64,000 nt of DNA from Erythrocercus mccallii (Eukaryota; Chordata; Aves; Passeriformes; Dicruridae). Both the position numbers and the translations under genes were made by a program. Shown piece after piece: positions 1 to 14,085 of the stretch. Each line of letters starts with the position of its first letter. Position 1 is the stretch's first letter. The stretch is from positions 264,069-328,068 of the forward strand of contig VZRG01000777.1 in NCBI GenBank assembly GCA_013397435.1, in the 5' to 3' direction. The notes under the pieces were generated by a model. That model saw only the letters and a list, made by a program, of their open reading frames with translations. It was not told the DNA's origin and did no database searches.

Positions 1-929
1 TAAACATTTATCTCTCCCATGAGTGAACATCTGGCATGTATCAAAACGCTGCCGTGGGGATTTAGCACCAGAACCTTTAAGGTTTTATGCGACAATGCCT
101 AGAGAGGGCAATAACAGAGAATATTCCACATAGGATTTTTAATCACTGGCCTCTTGAAAATATCAAGAGCAGAAGCTGAACCGAGTATCAGTTTATAAAT
201 GAAATGTTGGAGTTCTCATTTGTGATGCAGGAAAAAATATCAGCCGCATTTTTAATTAAGTAAGCAGAAACTTAAAATAAACAGAATACAAGATACGATA
301 TTGCAGATAGCAAACAGATGTGATAGAGATTCCCTTTGTAGACCTTGCATGAAGGACGCCTTGCTAAAAAGGACTTCTCTGACCTAGAAATGTTTCTGAT
401 GGTTTTTAACTCACTACCTCTACGAAGCTTTTTGTGTCTTCACCCAAGTCTTAGGGAAGTTGCATCTTTAATCTCGTGTTTTAAAACAGCTTTAGAAAAA
501 TGCATGAATCTGTTTCTAAATCTCTCCAAGAACTTGAAAGCAACTGTGTAGGGAGAGGGGAGGAGTGAGCAGGGTGTGTGGTTTATGATTACATAACTGT
601 TGTTTTTTGTAGGGACAAGACAAAGATTTATGTAAGGCAAGGGAGAAACACATGTAGTGAATGATACAGGGAAGGAACAGAGGAAAATCTGGTAGAGGAG
701 ACTAAAAGTGCAGGGATCATATGAATCAAGCATTGGGTCAAGAAACAAATGTGAGGGGACAATATCAAAGGGTTCTGTTTGGACTCTTGTTATAATAAGA
801 AATTATTATATGACTGTATAGCTGTGTCCTCAAGCAGCACTTCCCTCTCTCCTGTTAATAACTACAGAGTTGAGGCTTTTTAAATGGAAGAAGAAAAACT
901 TGAAAATTTTGTGATTAATGTTACTATTA

Positions 930-958
930 ATGAGATTGTCCCAGGGCCATAATCTCAT
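930..958. repeat. short hairpin
   Basis: ATGAGATT at 930-937 is matched by AATCTCAT at 951-958 across a 13-base loop. Further TAAT/ATTA pairing is possible outside the perfect 8-bp arms. It is too short to be a microRNA precursor as it stands, and no known microRNA seed was recognised. It is probably incidental. Confidence 0.4.
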
Positions 959-1799
959 GACTAATCCTGTTAGTTTCTCAAATAAGCAGCACAACAAGTA
1001 AATAATTTCTGATTCTTTGGGTTGGCTTCTTTGTAATATTTTAAGACCTATTAATACTTTTTGTCAGTATTTAAAATAAATAAAGGCTTCAACTATTTAT
1101 CTTACCTAAGTGTTTTTTGTAATGTATTTGAGGTTCTGTATAAATCCATAGCAGATTTCCTTTCTTCATAAAGGAGCCCAGTCAGTTTATGCATAACATT
1201 CAAACAAAAGGTTCTAAAGTAATGCATTTTGGAGGAGATATAGATACTGAAAAAGGACAGAAATAGACAGAGGATATACATTAGTCTAGTACTTCCAAAG
1301 GTTAGAATGTCTGGGTAGCACAAAGGATTCTGCTCAGGAATTCAACCCTGATTAAACCAATGGTGGATCTGGTGCATGGAAGGAAAGAATGGGAGAAAGC
1401 AAAGGATGCTGTCACAGGGAAAAGGAGGAATAAACCAGCAAACTGATGGAAAAATAAAGATCCCAAAGAGGAAATTACATCCAATACCCTACTCAGGCAT
1501 TGCTTTAAAAAAAAAAATCCCATAAAGGTTTGGAACATCTTTCCTGATGACCAGGATTCAGCACATGTAGGAACCAAAGGGCAAGGCCAGGAAAGGATGT
1601 TCAGCAGTCCCTAGACCCGGTTATTGAAGAGGAGAACACACACTCTGCTAGGAGAGGTGACTGAGCTTTTCCAGGCACAGGGAAGCAGTGCTGCCATAAG
1701 CTCCGTGAATACACCCGCCTAGTTCAGCACTAAGTAACACAAGTTTAAAATGAAATTTGTAGCATGAAATGAAATTATGATGCCAAAGTAAAATAAACG

Positions 1800-2520
1800 T
1801 CGAGCAAACTCAGTCAATCATATGTATCATTCTTTATGGCTCTCATTTATATTTGATATTGAATTGCTCACTTTTTAAAATTCAAATAACTCCCTCATCG
1901 ATCCGCTCCTGAATGATTTTACTGAACATATCTTTTTAGTATCTAACACGCTGTGATTTTGTTCCACATATGTTGTGCACTGGCTGATTCCATCCTAACC
2001 TCACAAAACATATTAAGCTTAATAAATATATTTATGAGAATTACTTTGTATAGTCCTTATGCAATCAGCCATGCTGTGTATGATAGCCCAAGACGATGAA
2101 AACCCATTGACTTTTTGTAGCAAATTAGTCTACCACCTAATCGGTGAACCCTGCTAAGCTTTTGAATTATGACGAGAACCAGCAGCTCAGTTAGAACACT
2201 CAAATGAATTATATCAATTCATAAACTTGTTCATGTCCAGATTTCATTAGCCACACATTAACAGCATTTTATGTTTATTACTGCTCTGACATAATCTATA
2301 AATAACTGAAATGCTAATCATAGTGTTCTGCCAGGCATCATCATTTAATCATAAAGAGATACATTATTATAAACTATAATAGATAATAACAAGTCCGGGT
2401 CAATGGCCGCATATTAAAAGATCACAATTATATCCTATAAGGGTATGTACCTCATACATTCGGTGACACAAAGGTCCATATCTAATCACTTGCAAATGTT
2501 TCCCCTCTGACACACTTACA
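1800..2520. promoter_or_regulatory. possible conserved non-coding (enhancer-like) block
   Basis: This stretch is high in complexity, lacks visible repeats and is dense in TAAT/ATTA homeodomain cores, including a bicoid-type CTAATC. That texture is typical of conserved developmental enhancers in gene deserts. Nothing in the bases alone proves conservation or activity, and AT-rich DNA gives many TAAT matches by chance. Confidence 0.22.
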
Positions 2521-5500
2521 GTACAAGGTGACACAATTAAGAAAATATGCTTGTAAAACAGGGCAATCTTTGAGCATCAAAGTAAACAGAGAACAAGTAA
2601 TAGTGAGGAGAAACATTATAGCATTTGCCAATGGCAGTGCTGGTTAACTCTTCATTTCTGGGGGGTTTTTCCTTACTAAAGAAAACCATAATCACAACAC
2701 TGGGAGAGTTTATTACAGAGGAGAACACTGACTTATTACTGCAGCAGCCACTGAGCCAGGGCTGCTGGGTGTTACCTCTTGGTCTGAAAATACAGCCCAA
2801 AAGGTTAAACTGCCTTTCTTTTGCAATCCTATTGTCCACTCCAACTCATTCTTTCACTGACCTCATGTCACTAAACCCCTGTGATTTTCAAATGTAATCT
2901 GTGTGTCTTCTGTTAAAGAACATCTCGACTGAAGCCACTCTCAAGGGTCATTTCCGAGCCCCCCCTCATGGCTGGATATTCTGACAACAGAGTTGCTGCT
3001 TTTTTCCCCCAAATTATTTAGATTAGATTTTTAACTTAAGGTGGTGATGGAATCAGTGGCTTACCGAGTGAAGGTAATTCCGTGTTCTTTACTTGTGGCA
3101 ATACACCACTTACTAAACAAATAATTTCTGTAAGAGCTTTATCAACTCAACTAGTTCTGAGTGAGCAATGAGTCTGACCCAAGGACCAAGAATTAATTGC
3201 ACATTATTAGAATAAAGTTGTTTTCTGTGGGTTTAATTTTTGTAGGTTTTGTGTTGTTTGGGTTTTTTTTTAAAAAAAATATTTAGACTAATTTAAAGCT
3301 TTAGTTGAATAGGAAGCAGAGATGCAGTCTGTCATTGCGAGCACTTGCACCTCATAGCTCAGGGTGAACTGAGGGAGATAAAGAAAGGAATGTAAAACAC
3401 TATGGAAACCAACCTCTGGAGACTTAATATTCTGATCAGCTCACCTCCGAACATCTGGCTCTTAAATGTTCAAGCACAAAAACAAGAGAGCTAATGAAAG
3501 CAGTACATATTATCTCTCCCATCAATGTACCTCACAAACACCTGCTAAAATTAAAACAAATTGAATCTTGATTGCTGATTAAGTACCCCTTCTTTAGCTA
3601 GATATTCTGTCATTATTTGCCCTGGCACACAATGCATAAACTGATGAAAAGCCTGTGGTGGGCTGCAGCAGCAAAGGTTGATAAAAGACGATCAAGACAG
3701 AGCTGTATGTAAACTGCAGCACATTAACTTTATGTACTTGAGCCCTCCAAAAAATTACTTTTCGATTTTTTTTCCTCATTTCCAGGGCAAAAAATTAATT
3801 TCATTTAAAAGAGAAAGCACATAAATGGAACAAATTTTTTTCCTTCGGAACACTCACATCCCAGACAGGAGGTAATAGATGGACCTCATGGTATTGACCA
3901 ACACCAGTGCCCAGCTCCTGAGCTGAAAAATCCCTCTGAGCAGGACTGCTGTGCCCAGTGTGCTTTTGAGGCATTTTCCTGAATGTGGGAAGATTTTCAA
4001 GCAGTTGTACATGTATGGCTATGGAAAAAAGAGCCCAAAACCTCCTCTTCATGGGTGTATGGCCTCTATTTCTCTTCAATAGGTGCTTAGGCAGTGGCAG
4101 GAGAAAGGTTACAGAGTTTACTGCCAATAAAGTGGGGGAATGCTCTGCTTGCACACTTCAGGCAGGATAAAAACATCCATTAGGAACTTCATCACACCCA
4201 TATAAATACCCTCCTACGTGAGCACCGTTGACAGATGTGTGGCTAATCTACCATGTTAACTTCATTTGAGAAGTTGTGGTTTTGTTCAAACTTTATTAGT
4301 TAAACTCAAATTGATCCCACTACATTTTAAGCCAGTATTTAATCTACTTTAAGTATGTTTCCAGATATCATAAACTCTTCAGCCATCGTTGTGTTTACTA
4401 TATATAAATATATGTATTCATGTAAATTTCTCTGCTAAAATAATAAACTTTTATTTGAGTCACAGTTCTCCAATAATCAAAAAAGAAAAAAACCAGCAAC
4501 ATGACAGTGTGTAAATCCTTCTCAACAATAGCACCCACAAAACCTGTTTCTTGACTGACAATAAGGTCATAACAGCACATATGCTTGGCATATGTATTTC
4601 ATCAATGGTGATTATAATGTGAAGCAAGAATCAGCTTCAAAATGATGGGTTGCTTAAAGACCTGGAAGAGGACATTTAAACAAAAGAAAAAAAAAAAAAG
4701 GCCTGAATCACTTACTAGAGCTTGACTTTTTTTCCCCTTATTGCATTCTAAATTATTTAAATATACTATTAGACACCATATTGGAAAAAAACAGATGTTT
4801 TCTAATTATGAACTGATTTTACAGTGTGATGGTGTCACATATTTAAATTACAAATACACATTTTTAGCATTCCAGCTGTGCTTTACAAGAGTTTAATTTG
4901 CTTCTTGTGATATGTCACATTGCACCTGCCTTTTAAAACTCCTATAAATGTAAAACATTAGCCAAGCACGAGTATTAAGACATGCTGATGAATTCTAAAG
5001 ATTTTTAGCATCTTATATAGGACAAAATTTATAGAAAGATTTAATAATGAACCAGCTTAAATGTTTCTTGAAAATAACATTTACAGATGCTTTCCAGAAG
5101 TACCAAAAGGGACTGATGACTTGTGTAGGCAGCACAGAGAATTAAATTGGTGCGGCTTTGCTCCTTCCACACACAAAGTATTCCACAGTAATCTATAAAC
5201 TAATGAGGTTAAACACGGATAATACAGTAAAATGTTGTAGAAGTCAGCTTTGCTCTCAGCCACCACACACACAGAGAATCTGATACATGTTTAAGACCAT
5301 CAATATCACAGTCAGAACAGGGAGATTGTCAATGACGATGCTGGTGATAAACTATGATAATGTATTTCTGAGAATAGAAGAGCAATAATTTCTAGGATAA
5401 ACTTAAACTTTGAAGTAATTAACTTGTGATTCAGAGAAACACAATGAGAGCATACACAGCTATTTCTTGTCTTGCACACACCCTGGAAATAACAACTATT

Positions 5501-7048
5501 GGTTTAGATTCAGGCATAAAAAGAGAGAGGATAAACAACCCAGGGAGAAGATGTAACACCGTAGATGCACCTTTTAAACCTGGCCTTCTAACAACAAAGG
5601 AAGAAGAAACTTCTGAAGCACTCCTCTTAGAAAGATGCATTAAAGAATATTGTAGACAAGCAGAGATGATCCTTTTGAGGCAGTTACCTGCTGCACACTT
5701 CCTAAACACCAACAGGACCTGCTCACTAACAGTCTAATCCTAGCAAAAGTAAATTAAAGGCAGCTTTTGCACTGGCATCGATAGGACCTGGCACTGGCTT
5801 TCCTAACACACCCCAAACCTGATTGCAGTGACCTGTACTGGGTCCCTGTCACTGAATGGGGCTGGCACAAAGGGACAGCCCTTTTTCCTGTCCCCCTTGG
5901 ACAAGCACTGCCCATGACACAGCACAGAAATTATCTGCCCCAAATCAGAGCTGTCACCTTTGCAGCCTTGTCCAGCATCGCAAAGCCCTCACTGGGCACA
6001 CACAGATGAAAAGGCAAAGGGAGAAGGGAAAGGAGGGCAGGGACAGCCCAGAGGGACACATGACAATGAAGGTGTTGTGATAATCAGACTGTGTTGGGAT
6101 ATATTTTAAAATGTGGTATTTTGGTGGTTACACATCATCATACCCGCAATTCAAAAGCTTCCATGCACTTCAATGCATTTGAGAATAAATGTGAAGGCAC
6201 TTGGGCTACATAAAGTATTATAAGTCCTTTGGACACGCTTTAGAGAGACATTTTCAGGGCAAGGCGTGTTACAAAACTGAAGAATCCTTCCTCAGGAGAA
6301 TCCTTCCTTTCAAAGCTCCCTGCCTAAGTTTTGACATGTGCTTTTTGTTTCAGCACTGCCCAGTGCAGGAGCCTTTGTCACACACTGCAGTGGCAAAACA
6401 GGCAGAGAAATCACGGATGCTCTGCCAGAGATGAAAAAGGGATGCTCTACAGATCTCAGGATTTTCAACCAGTCATTAGGGAAATTACTTTTGCTTCTCT
6501 GCCATGGAGTTCATGGTACACACAGAAGAAATTCTATGCTCTGTGCAGGTGAAGTCATTTTGCAGGAAGTTGCACTTTCTGCAGTGCACAGACTGAGGCA
6601 GGGCAGCCGCTTCACCTGCAGCTGCATGTTTTGGATCACAGTAGGAAAATTAATGGAACATTCATCTTGCATTTTGTACAATTATTTTTTTAGACTAATT
6701 TCAGAACTTAATGCAGTCTGTAAGCAATAATAAAGAACAAAAAAAGTTTCAAAACTATCTTAATATCTCTAGTCCTGTGAATTTCCACTACCAGCAGTAT
6801 TTTAGCTTTTATTAAACATGCCAAACCAAATTTATTTAAGATCACTTCTGTAGATTTCACTGTACACATGCTCACAAATTACTAACAGCAAAAGACGGAG
6901 CTGGGATAAACCAAGCCCATCCTTGCAGGGGAACTTGAGTCAAGCCTTACATTTTTATTTCCTTTTTGAGAAGTGTGTTATCTTTTTACCCTGCTTTCCT
7001 TGATAAACAAAACCTGCAGTGGGATTACTTCATGCTGAAGGCACAGTG

Positions 7049-7061
7049 GGTGAGACTCACC
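7049..7061. repeat. perfect 13-base palindrome
   Basis: GGTGAGACTCACC reads as 6-bp arms around a central A. Because the arm is GGTGAG, the site looks like a splice donor on both strands. On the minus strand the flanking sequence (about 7,061-7,190) has a donor and a modest acceptor, but all three frames of that interval contain stops, so it could at most be a non-coding RNA exon. Confidence 0.45.
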
Positions 7062-9460
7062 TTCACTCTCACCACATGAGGAGGGAAGATCCTGTTTCCC
7101 TCAACTGGCCTATTCCTATTTGGCCCTAACTCTGTATTAAGTCAGAACTTTCTCCTTGACTCCGTTCAGAAGAGTCAGGCAGTGGCTGTCTGAAACAAAG
7201 GGATTTCTATTCCTGTTCTTGAGATAATATAGATGAAATGCAAAAAACTAATTTTTTTTTCTCCAGGACCAGACATGTTGAAATATCATCCTTAACTATT
7301 ACACATTTTTAATAAAAAAGGAGAAAAAGAAATCAACAATTCAGTCCATGTTTTGGGAATGCTTTGTCTGGAGTTCCATGCTATTGCTTCCTGTATCACA
7401 CAAGTAATATCAAATTGAAAATATTTCTGTTCAGCAACTTCAGCAGCTCTAAATTAAGAAAATGTGTAGTTTATTGGCTTTCAATGCTTGAGCAGGTTAA
7501 GAATGTGTAAGCAAGAAAGATTTCATTTAGAAAGAGAAGTGCAATGTCCATGATACCAACAGAGACATTAAGTGAGATTAGGCCATCTTCATAAACTACT
7601 TTTCAGTTACTAAATTATCAAAAATAATGAATGGCACTCATTAAAGAAAACAATTTTTGAAATAAAGAAAATTCATTTTTAAGGCAGTAACAGCTCATGG
7701 AGATAAAACTGGATGATAAGCAGCAAAACATTTTTTTCACTGTTATACCAAAACAGGCACTGACCATCACTTGTTCTAGGGCAGGAAGCCTTTAGGTCAC
7801 ACATGGCAGAACTGCCATGGACAAGGAAAAAAAGGTGGTTCGAGGAAGATTTACTTTCCATGACAGGAATGGAGATTTGTCTGTTCCACTTTTGTTGCCA
7901 GTTTTAATAGATCATGATTAAAATCTGACTAATACATTTCACTTTTAATGTGTGTGTGGGCTTCAAAATTAAATTTTCAATCTCATTTATGCTATTTTAG
8001 AAGAGATTAACAACCTCTGAATGAAAAGGTACAAGAAACAAAGATGCTTTAAATTTTGGTGGTATCTTTGAAATGTAGCTGGGGAGTGATGGCATTGCTC
8101 TTTTTCATGTTCCTGTAAATGTAGTGGATGTTTCCTGTGGTTGCTCCCTAAGACATCCCAGAAGCAAAACCTGCCACTGGAGTTTGAGCCAAAGCACCTC
8201 CAGGGATAATTTAGCACTGCACACTTCATTTGAAGTTCATGAAGTAGTCCCTCAACTCAAGTGGTGTCTGCAGAGGTGCTTCAGCAGGGCTCTGCAGCAG
8301 GGAAGGGATCAGGCACAACGTGATCCATACCACAACCCCCGTTTCAGAAGAACTAGATTCAGGAGTTTTCCCCCAGAAAGGCAGGTGGCAATAAAGGGAA
8401 AGCCTTGCCATTGAGGGAAAGTGGCACAGAGAGGGGCTGGAGTCAGGAAATTTTGCTGGTTCATCCCTGTTTAGCACCCCACATGCATGGAAATTTCATT
8501 CACCTGGAGCTGATGGCTTTGTTTCAAGGGGGAAACAGGAGAGTGCAGGTACGAAGTTGAATGTTCAGAGTCACGATGAAATGAATTATCTTACAGTGCA
8601 GATGACAATCTAAGAAAAAAACCCAAACCCAAGCAAAATATATATTAAACCCAAAGCCAGAAACTATACTTTTAAGCATTTTTAAGATAGAACACAAAGA
8701 ATAACCCAGAATTTCTAAAATCTGGGTAAATATGAACCAATTACTTATTATTTCATTAAAGTGGAGATGAGAAGGACCAATTGCTAACTCTCCACGTTTG
8801 CCTCCTGGGGTCCTAGATAGCTTTTCCTGTCAAATTAAAACAGAAAAAAAAAAGATAAATAAACATGAGAAATTAAGATTGTCTAGGTAGGTGAAGGAGA
8901 AAGGAAAAGAAGCAAGGAAATAATGTTCCACAATTATTACCAGAGCTAAGAGAAACAAAATTACTTGATCATAAATTCAGGATAATCTGGTTTTCTTTAT
9001 GAGTTTCCATTTTATTAATGAAAGGAAGGTAACACCTTAGTGTACCCGGATGAATTAAAATGCCTATTTGTAGAAGCAATCCTCAATAGGGGTCTTTAAT
9101 AGAATCTGTGAACAATTCTGGAGTCAGATAATTTAGCTGTAAAAAGGCAATATTAATAGCTCACCTCTGGGTACACAGCCCAGGCTGGACAGGAGTAGGA
9201 AGAAGGGAATATTGGCAGGGAAGGCTGAGGGGTTTATTTGCATTATCCCAGCTTCCTGCAGCCAAAAGCCTTCACACAAGCAGCTCTGTAAAAAGGGGAG
9301 GGAAGCCAACAAGCACAAGATCTGTAAATTGTCTGCCTTGTTTATGAAATCCAACACACACAAAAGCTTTGGACTGGATGAACCTGAAACAAAAAAATGG
9401 GATACCAGTTCACAGATGTCTTTTTTTTAATCTCATTTTCTAAAAGATATAAAATTAAGG

Positions 9461-9519
9461 AAAAAAAAACCAAAACAACAAAACAAAAAAAAAAAACCAA
9501 AAAAAAAACCCCACAAAAA
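9461..9519. repeat. A-rich low-complexity tract (A/CAAAA)
   Basis: About 59 bases of almost pure A with scattered C, in the pattern of runs of A broken by C, CC or CCCC. No polyadenylation hexamer at the right distance and no flanking duplication was noticed, so there is no reason to call it a retroposon tail. Confidence 0.85.
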
Positions 9520-10890
9520 TTCTTTTAAATATAATTGATCAAACACTTCAACTCAACTTCTGAACAGGATTTAATACACCTGAAAAAACATCCAGGTATT
9601 TCATCTACTTCAGCTCTTGAAAGAAAGTTCCCCAAAGTTTTCACAGTCTTTGTCCTAGAAAATGTGTGTACATCAGGAATGTAACTGATTTTAATGATGT
9701 ATCACACTGAAAAAGACAATGGCTTTAAGACTGAAAAATATTTACTTCCTAATTTTAAAGAGGGTTTTCTCATTAATCTTTGAAAGAGAGTATATAAAAT
9801 ATCTGAAGTATCTTCTGAGTTATTTTGAGCAAATCTGACAAAGATGCTGCTCACGAAAATTCCAATCAGACCTTATTAGCTGCAGTTCAATTCCATAGAA
9901 TAGAAAGTTTCTGTGAAATATGAAGAGAAAAAACAGATGAGAGGAAACAGATCAGCCCAGCTATGGGTACCTGCTACTCCCGCACCAGGAAACTGGGACC
10001 ATTCCACACTTTAGAAAATTAGAGGTTTGTTATTTGAGGTTTGAAATGGGACCAGGACTCTCTTTTCAGAGAAGAGATTTGCAAAAGGCAGAAAATTTTT
10101 TGTATCAGCCCCTGGCAATCTTCATTTTACATGAAGATGAAAACTGTGATTGGTGCTGAAGAACCACAAACTCGTGAGTTTATGAGCAATCGCAAGAGCT
10201 GCTTGGAAAATTTCAACAGAAACTACAGAAAATGGCCTTTTTCAACTTAATAAGCTTGGTTTTGATGATGAAGTGGTTTTATTAGCAAGACTGGAAATAA
10301 AGTATTATCAAAACTAAAATATTCCAGCCTGCCAACTTATACATAAGGGTAGTTCTGGTTCACTCCTCCCAGCCCCATTCCTCATCTTTTCTACAGATTT
10401 TCTCCAATAAGATTCAACCTCCTATGCTGAAACTGCCCATTTCCACCAAGAAAAGCAGAAAAAAAGACAAAAGAAATATCCAAACTTACACTTTTTTCTC
10501 AAGGTAAAAACTGAGATATTGCCCTAAGCAAATATCCAAACCATTGTTCCCTCAGGGTAGGAGTGGCACACATGACCCCAGGACCCTGATTTCACATCAG
10601 ACCGCTCTAAACAAGCCCAAAAAACTTGTGAGGGGTCTTTAATGTATAATACAGGAATTTCTTATTTCACAAACATTATTCACCTTCACTACAAGGAAAA
10701 AAAACCTCACATTCTCAGTATCAGTTGAGTAGAAATGAAAACAAACTAAATTTGGCAGATTATGACAAAGGTAATTTTCTTCTAGGGAAAGGTGAAAGGG
10801 ACAAATAAGGCTTAATCCACACAGAAATTACTTCCAGGAAAATCTGTTTCTGCGGAGTTCAAACACACACATTACAATGCAAACAGTGAC

Positions 10891-11400
10891 TTGTCCCCTT
10901 GTTCCCTGCCCTCTTGAGACCCCACCTGGAGTCCTGCATCCAACTCTAGACACAGGAAAGATGTGGAGCTGTTGGAATGAGTCCAGAGGAGGCCATGAAG
11001 ATGCCCCAAGGGCTGGAGCCCCTCTGCTCTGGAGCCAGGCTGGGAGAAGGGAAGGCTCTGGAGAGACCTTAGAGCCCATTGCCTGAAGGGGGCTTAGAAA
11101 AGAGAGGGACAGGGGCTTTTTATAAGGCAGACAGTGACAGGACAAGGGGCAATGGTTCCAAACCACTGGAGGCAGGGACAGATGGGATATTGGAAAGGAA
11201 TCCTGGCTGGGAGGGTGGGGAGGCCCTGGCACAGCGTGCCCACAGAAGCTGTGGCAGCCCCATCCCTGGAAGTGTCCGAAGCCAGGTTGGACTGGCATGG
11301 AGCAACCTGGGAGAGTGGAAGGTGGCCCTGCCCATTGCAGGGAGTGGGAGTGGATGACCTTTAAGGTTCCTTCCAATCCAAACCATTTTATGATTCTAAT
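10891..11400 (+). mobile_element. CR1 LINE (Chicken Repeat 1), 5'-truncated 3' fragment
   Basis: This is the 3' end of a CR1 non-LTR retrotransposon on the + strand. The landmarks appear in the expected order: the 'gaccccacctggagtcctg' segment, 'gtccagaggaggccatgaag', 'ctggagccc', 'cctgaagggggc', 'gacaggacaaggggcaatgg', 'cccatccctggaagtgt', 'ccaggttggactggcatgga', 'gatgacctttaaggttcc', and the CR1 tail ending in ATTTTATGATTCTAAT. CR1 elements encode an endonuclease/reverse transcriptase and are usually severely 5'-truncated. Here only the end of the second frame and the 3' untranslated tail remain, with indels and stops, so the copy is dead. CR1 normally makes no target-site duplication, and none is seen. 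The family points strongly to a bird or other sauropsid genome. The locally high GC comes from the element itself. Confidence 0.95.
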
Positions 11401-14054
11401 AATTCCCATCAGCCTATTCCCCTCCTGAATTCCAACATACAGGTTATAGGGAGCTACTATCAAGTTGCAACATGATGGATCCATTTTCATGAACAGACAG
11501 GTAAGCAATAAGTCTATGCCTTTTTCCTTCCTCTTTATTTTAATATCTATTCAGTTTTGTTATTGGGCTATTATATTTTGCTGTTGCAATTTAAACCTTT
11601 TATCAGAAATAAATCTTTGAGTTCTATTATCTTGTGGCAATTCTGTAGGGACAGGCATTTCAAAAAGCTGAAAGATAAAAATGAGAAGAAAAAGAGCCAT
11701 TTTTGCAGGCCTCTATTAAAGTTTTCACACTGCTACATTACAGATATAAAATAGCATCTTTGATAATAATTCATTACAATTCCATAATACACATGGAATC
11801 TGTTATGCTGTATTAATCAACAATTCTGTTTTGCTAACTTATTAAAATCATTCATTTGAAATTGCATATTATTTTAGTGCCATCTTGTCGCTGATTTATA
11901 GTGACTGAAAGTTTATTGATGGTTTCTCATTCACCTGAGACCTCATGAAATTTGCAAATAATGTTGGTTCTGTCTTAAATGCGCTTTTAGTCAGTAGACA
12001 TCACTAAGGTATAATGAAAAACACTTGACACAACTGAAGTGGTCACTGGCTTTGGGTTTTTTGAAGGTAATGCTCCAAAAGAAGATAAGGAGGAAATAAA
12101 AGGAATGAATGGAAGTAGTTGTGAAATCTGTTGGAAACCTGCAGAATTGCAGAGACAAGAAGAATCTCTTTCTCCCTGAGCCAGCATCAATGATTCATTA
12201 GCGACTTGCTAAAACTCAATAATCAGTTCATGATTTGCTGAGTTCAACCATGATGAAAACAATATAGAGAATCAGTAAATAATGGCCTCTGATGAATCTG
12301 CTGCACTGTATTCCTTCTGGAAGGATAACAATAGAAAAATCTAGAATAAAAGTAGAAAAGGAAGCAAATGAACCCAGTAAATCACATAGAAGCCTAACTT
12401 TGTACTGTGTATCTGAATTTACTCTGTACATCCAACTTCTTTATGGGCTCAACACACCTGCCTGTCTAAAAATGAGTTCATTTTCAAATGCTGAATTTCA
12501 GATTCTGCTGTAACACACTGCAAAGTAATAGTATGATGGGTTTTTAGAGGGGATTGTTCTTTTAAATTTTTTTTAGCATGTTCTGAAGCAAAAAAATTCT
12601 CTTTCTGCTGAGCACCACTGGCAGAAGTATTTTTCACATGCAGCAATATGTTCTCACTGTCATGTCTCAGATGAAATCCCTTGGGGCTCAAGATCTGTGC
12701 ATGCAATACCCACACAGAAAATTAAGCCTCAACTGACTTCACAAAAAAACACCAAATCCTACCTCTAATAATATCTAAGCATTGTTTTTTAATGATGATT
12801 AATGAGATCCTTTTTAGGTTTCTAATATTAGTTACACCCATTTGTGCCAAGGCTAAATTTGATATAGCCAGAGATTTCTTTAAAACTCTGGCCTGGGAGA
12901 TAATGAGTTTCACAAATTTCTCCAGCGCTCAGGAGAATGCCGGATCTTCACAGAATCTCAGGCCCAGCGCATCTTTCTTCCTCTGAATTGAAACCCTTGC
13001 TGCCTCTGTTTTTTAAGTTTGAACACGGAGGTTTGCTCCTGTGAATGGAGTTCCAAAGGAAAGGAAAAAAACCCCTTCAGTCCCGTCCGGCGTGTATTTT
13101 GAAAAGTTTAGCTTCCCTAAGGTCTTAACAAAAGGAGATTCTACTTGTGGGAAGAGATGATTAATCCAAGACGCTCCAATGCTGTAATGATGAAAAGGAT
13201 GCTCAACAGGTCGGAGCCTTTCGAAGGGAGGGTCTCACTCATCTCTGCCAAGGTGTGGTTCGTGAAGCATCTTTAGCTCTTGACACAGCAGAGGGCACCT
13301 CGGAATAATACAGCCTCTCTCCAGGGAACAAAATGCATTTCCAAGCCTTTTCTTTGCCAGGTTAACATTTGACAAGCTTGCTTTAATGCTCGTTCTCCCC
13401 AAGTAGCTCAGATGAGGAGGACAGAAAAAGTTTGCGGCAGAGGAGGACAGAAGGGAAAGGAATTCAAGATTTTCAAAACAGTGCCAAAAAGCAGACTTTC
13501 TTTCCTTGCTGCAGACACCAGGTAATGAGTACAAATGGATGGACCAGGGATTATTCTGGAAGACTGGGCCAAGGAAAATGGGGTTTGCTCAGCTTTTACA
13601 CACAAAGACACACACACTAAATCTTCTGAAATCTTATTGCTTAAGTGTATGGGCTGAAAACTGAGTAATGCTTAAATCCTACTGCTCCACACTGCAAACA
13701 GAAGTCAATTAGTCCAACTTCGGCACTGCATTCATTTTTCTACTGTTTAATTATTATTTACATGATACCAAAAAGGTGCACAGCTGTGGAAAGGTGTAGC
13801 CCCAGAAGATCAGCAGTTGTAAGTTCACTCTAATATCGATACAAATAATGGAAGACACTTTTTGCTCTGGAAAATGGCAGTCAAAGCAAATTGGGCATTC
13901 TGAGCTGGGCTCTGGCAGCCTTTTGTATTGCTTTCATTAGAGTGTCAGCCTCTAAAAAAATAATGTGACAAAGGAAGGGTGGCTGGTGAGCTGGCAATCA
14001 CACAACGTCTAAAGATCTGAGCCCTTCTGTAATGATCATATGTGATTTACAGAA

Positions 14055-14085
14055 TCAAAGGGTCAAATTCTGCCCTCAATTACAC
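14055..14085. repeat. fragment of an ancient amniote interspersed repeat
   Basis: The string beginning GGGTCAAATTCTGCCC and running into CAATTACAC closely matches, from memory, a repeat common in turtle, crocodile and bird DNA (GGGCCAAATTCTGC.. followed by a TTACAC..GTGTAAAT core). I do not know the family's database name. Only the first part is preserved; the expected continuation is lost after about 14,085. A probably related fragment lies at 54,485-54,525. Confidence 0.45.

Larger units (their letters stand above)
1..10890. other. AT-rich unique non-coding DNA, no gene seen
   Basis: No open frame here has a recognisable domain, good flanking splice sites and sensible composition together; the longest frames are around 100 codons and usually face an equally long frame on the other strand. 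No tRNA or rRNA signature and no clear transposon was seen. The block holds simple A-rich tracts, a short hairpin at 930-958, an enhancer-like motif-rich stretch at about 1,800-2,520 and an exact 13-base palindrome at 7,049-7,061. It is best read as intergenic or intronic DNA. A small exon or non-coding RNA exon could be missed by eye. Confidence 0.7.

Noticed and set aside
7049..7190. Minus-strand exon with a GTGAGT donor
   Set aside because: All three frames contain stops and the acceptor is only fair. A non-coding exon cannot be excluded but is not supported.
10828..11508. 226-codon open frame on the minus strand
   Set aside because: It is antisense to the CR1 element. The GC-rich repeat gives few stops on that strand, and the peptide has no domain.
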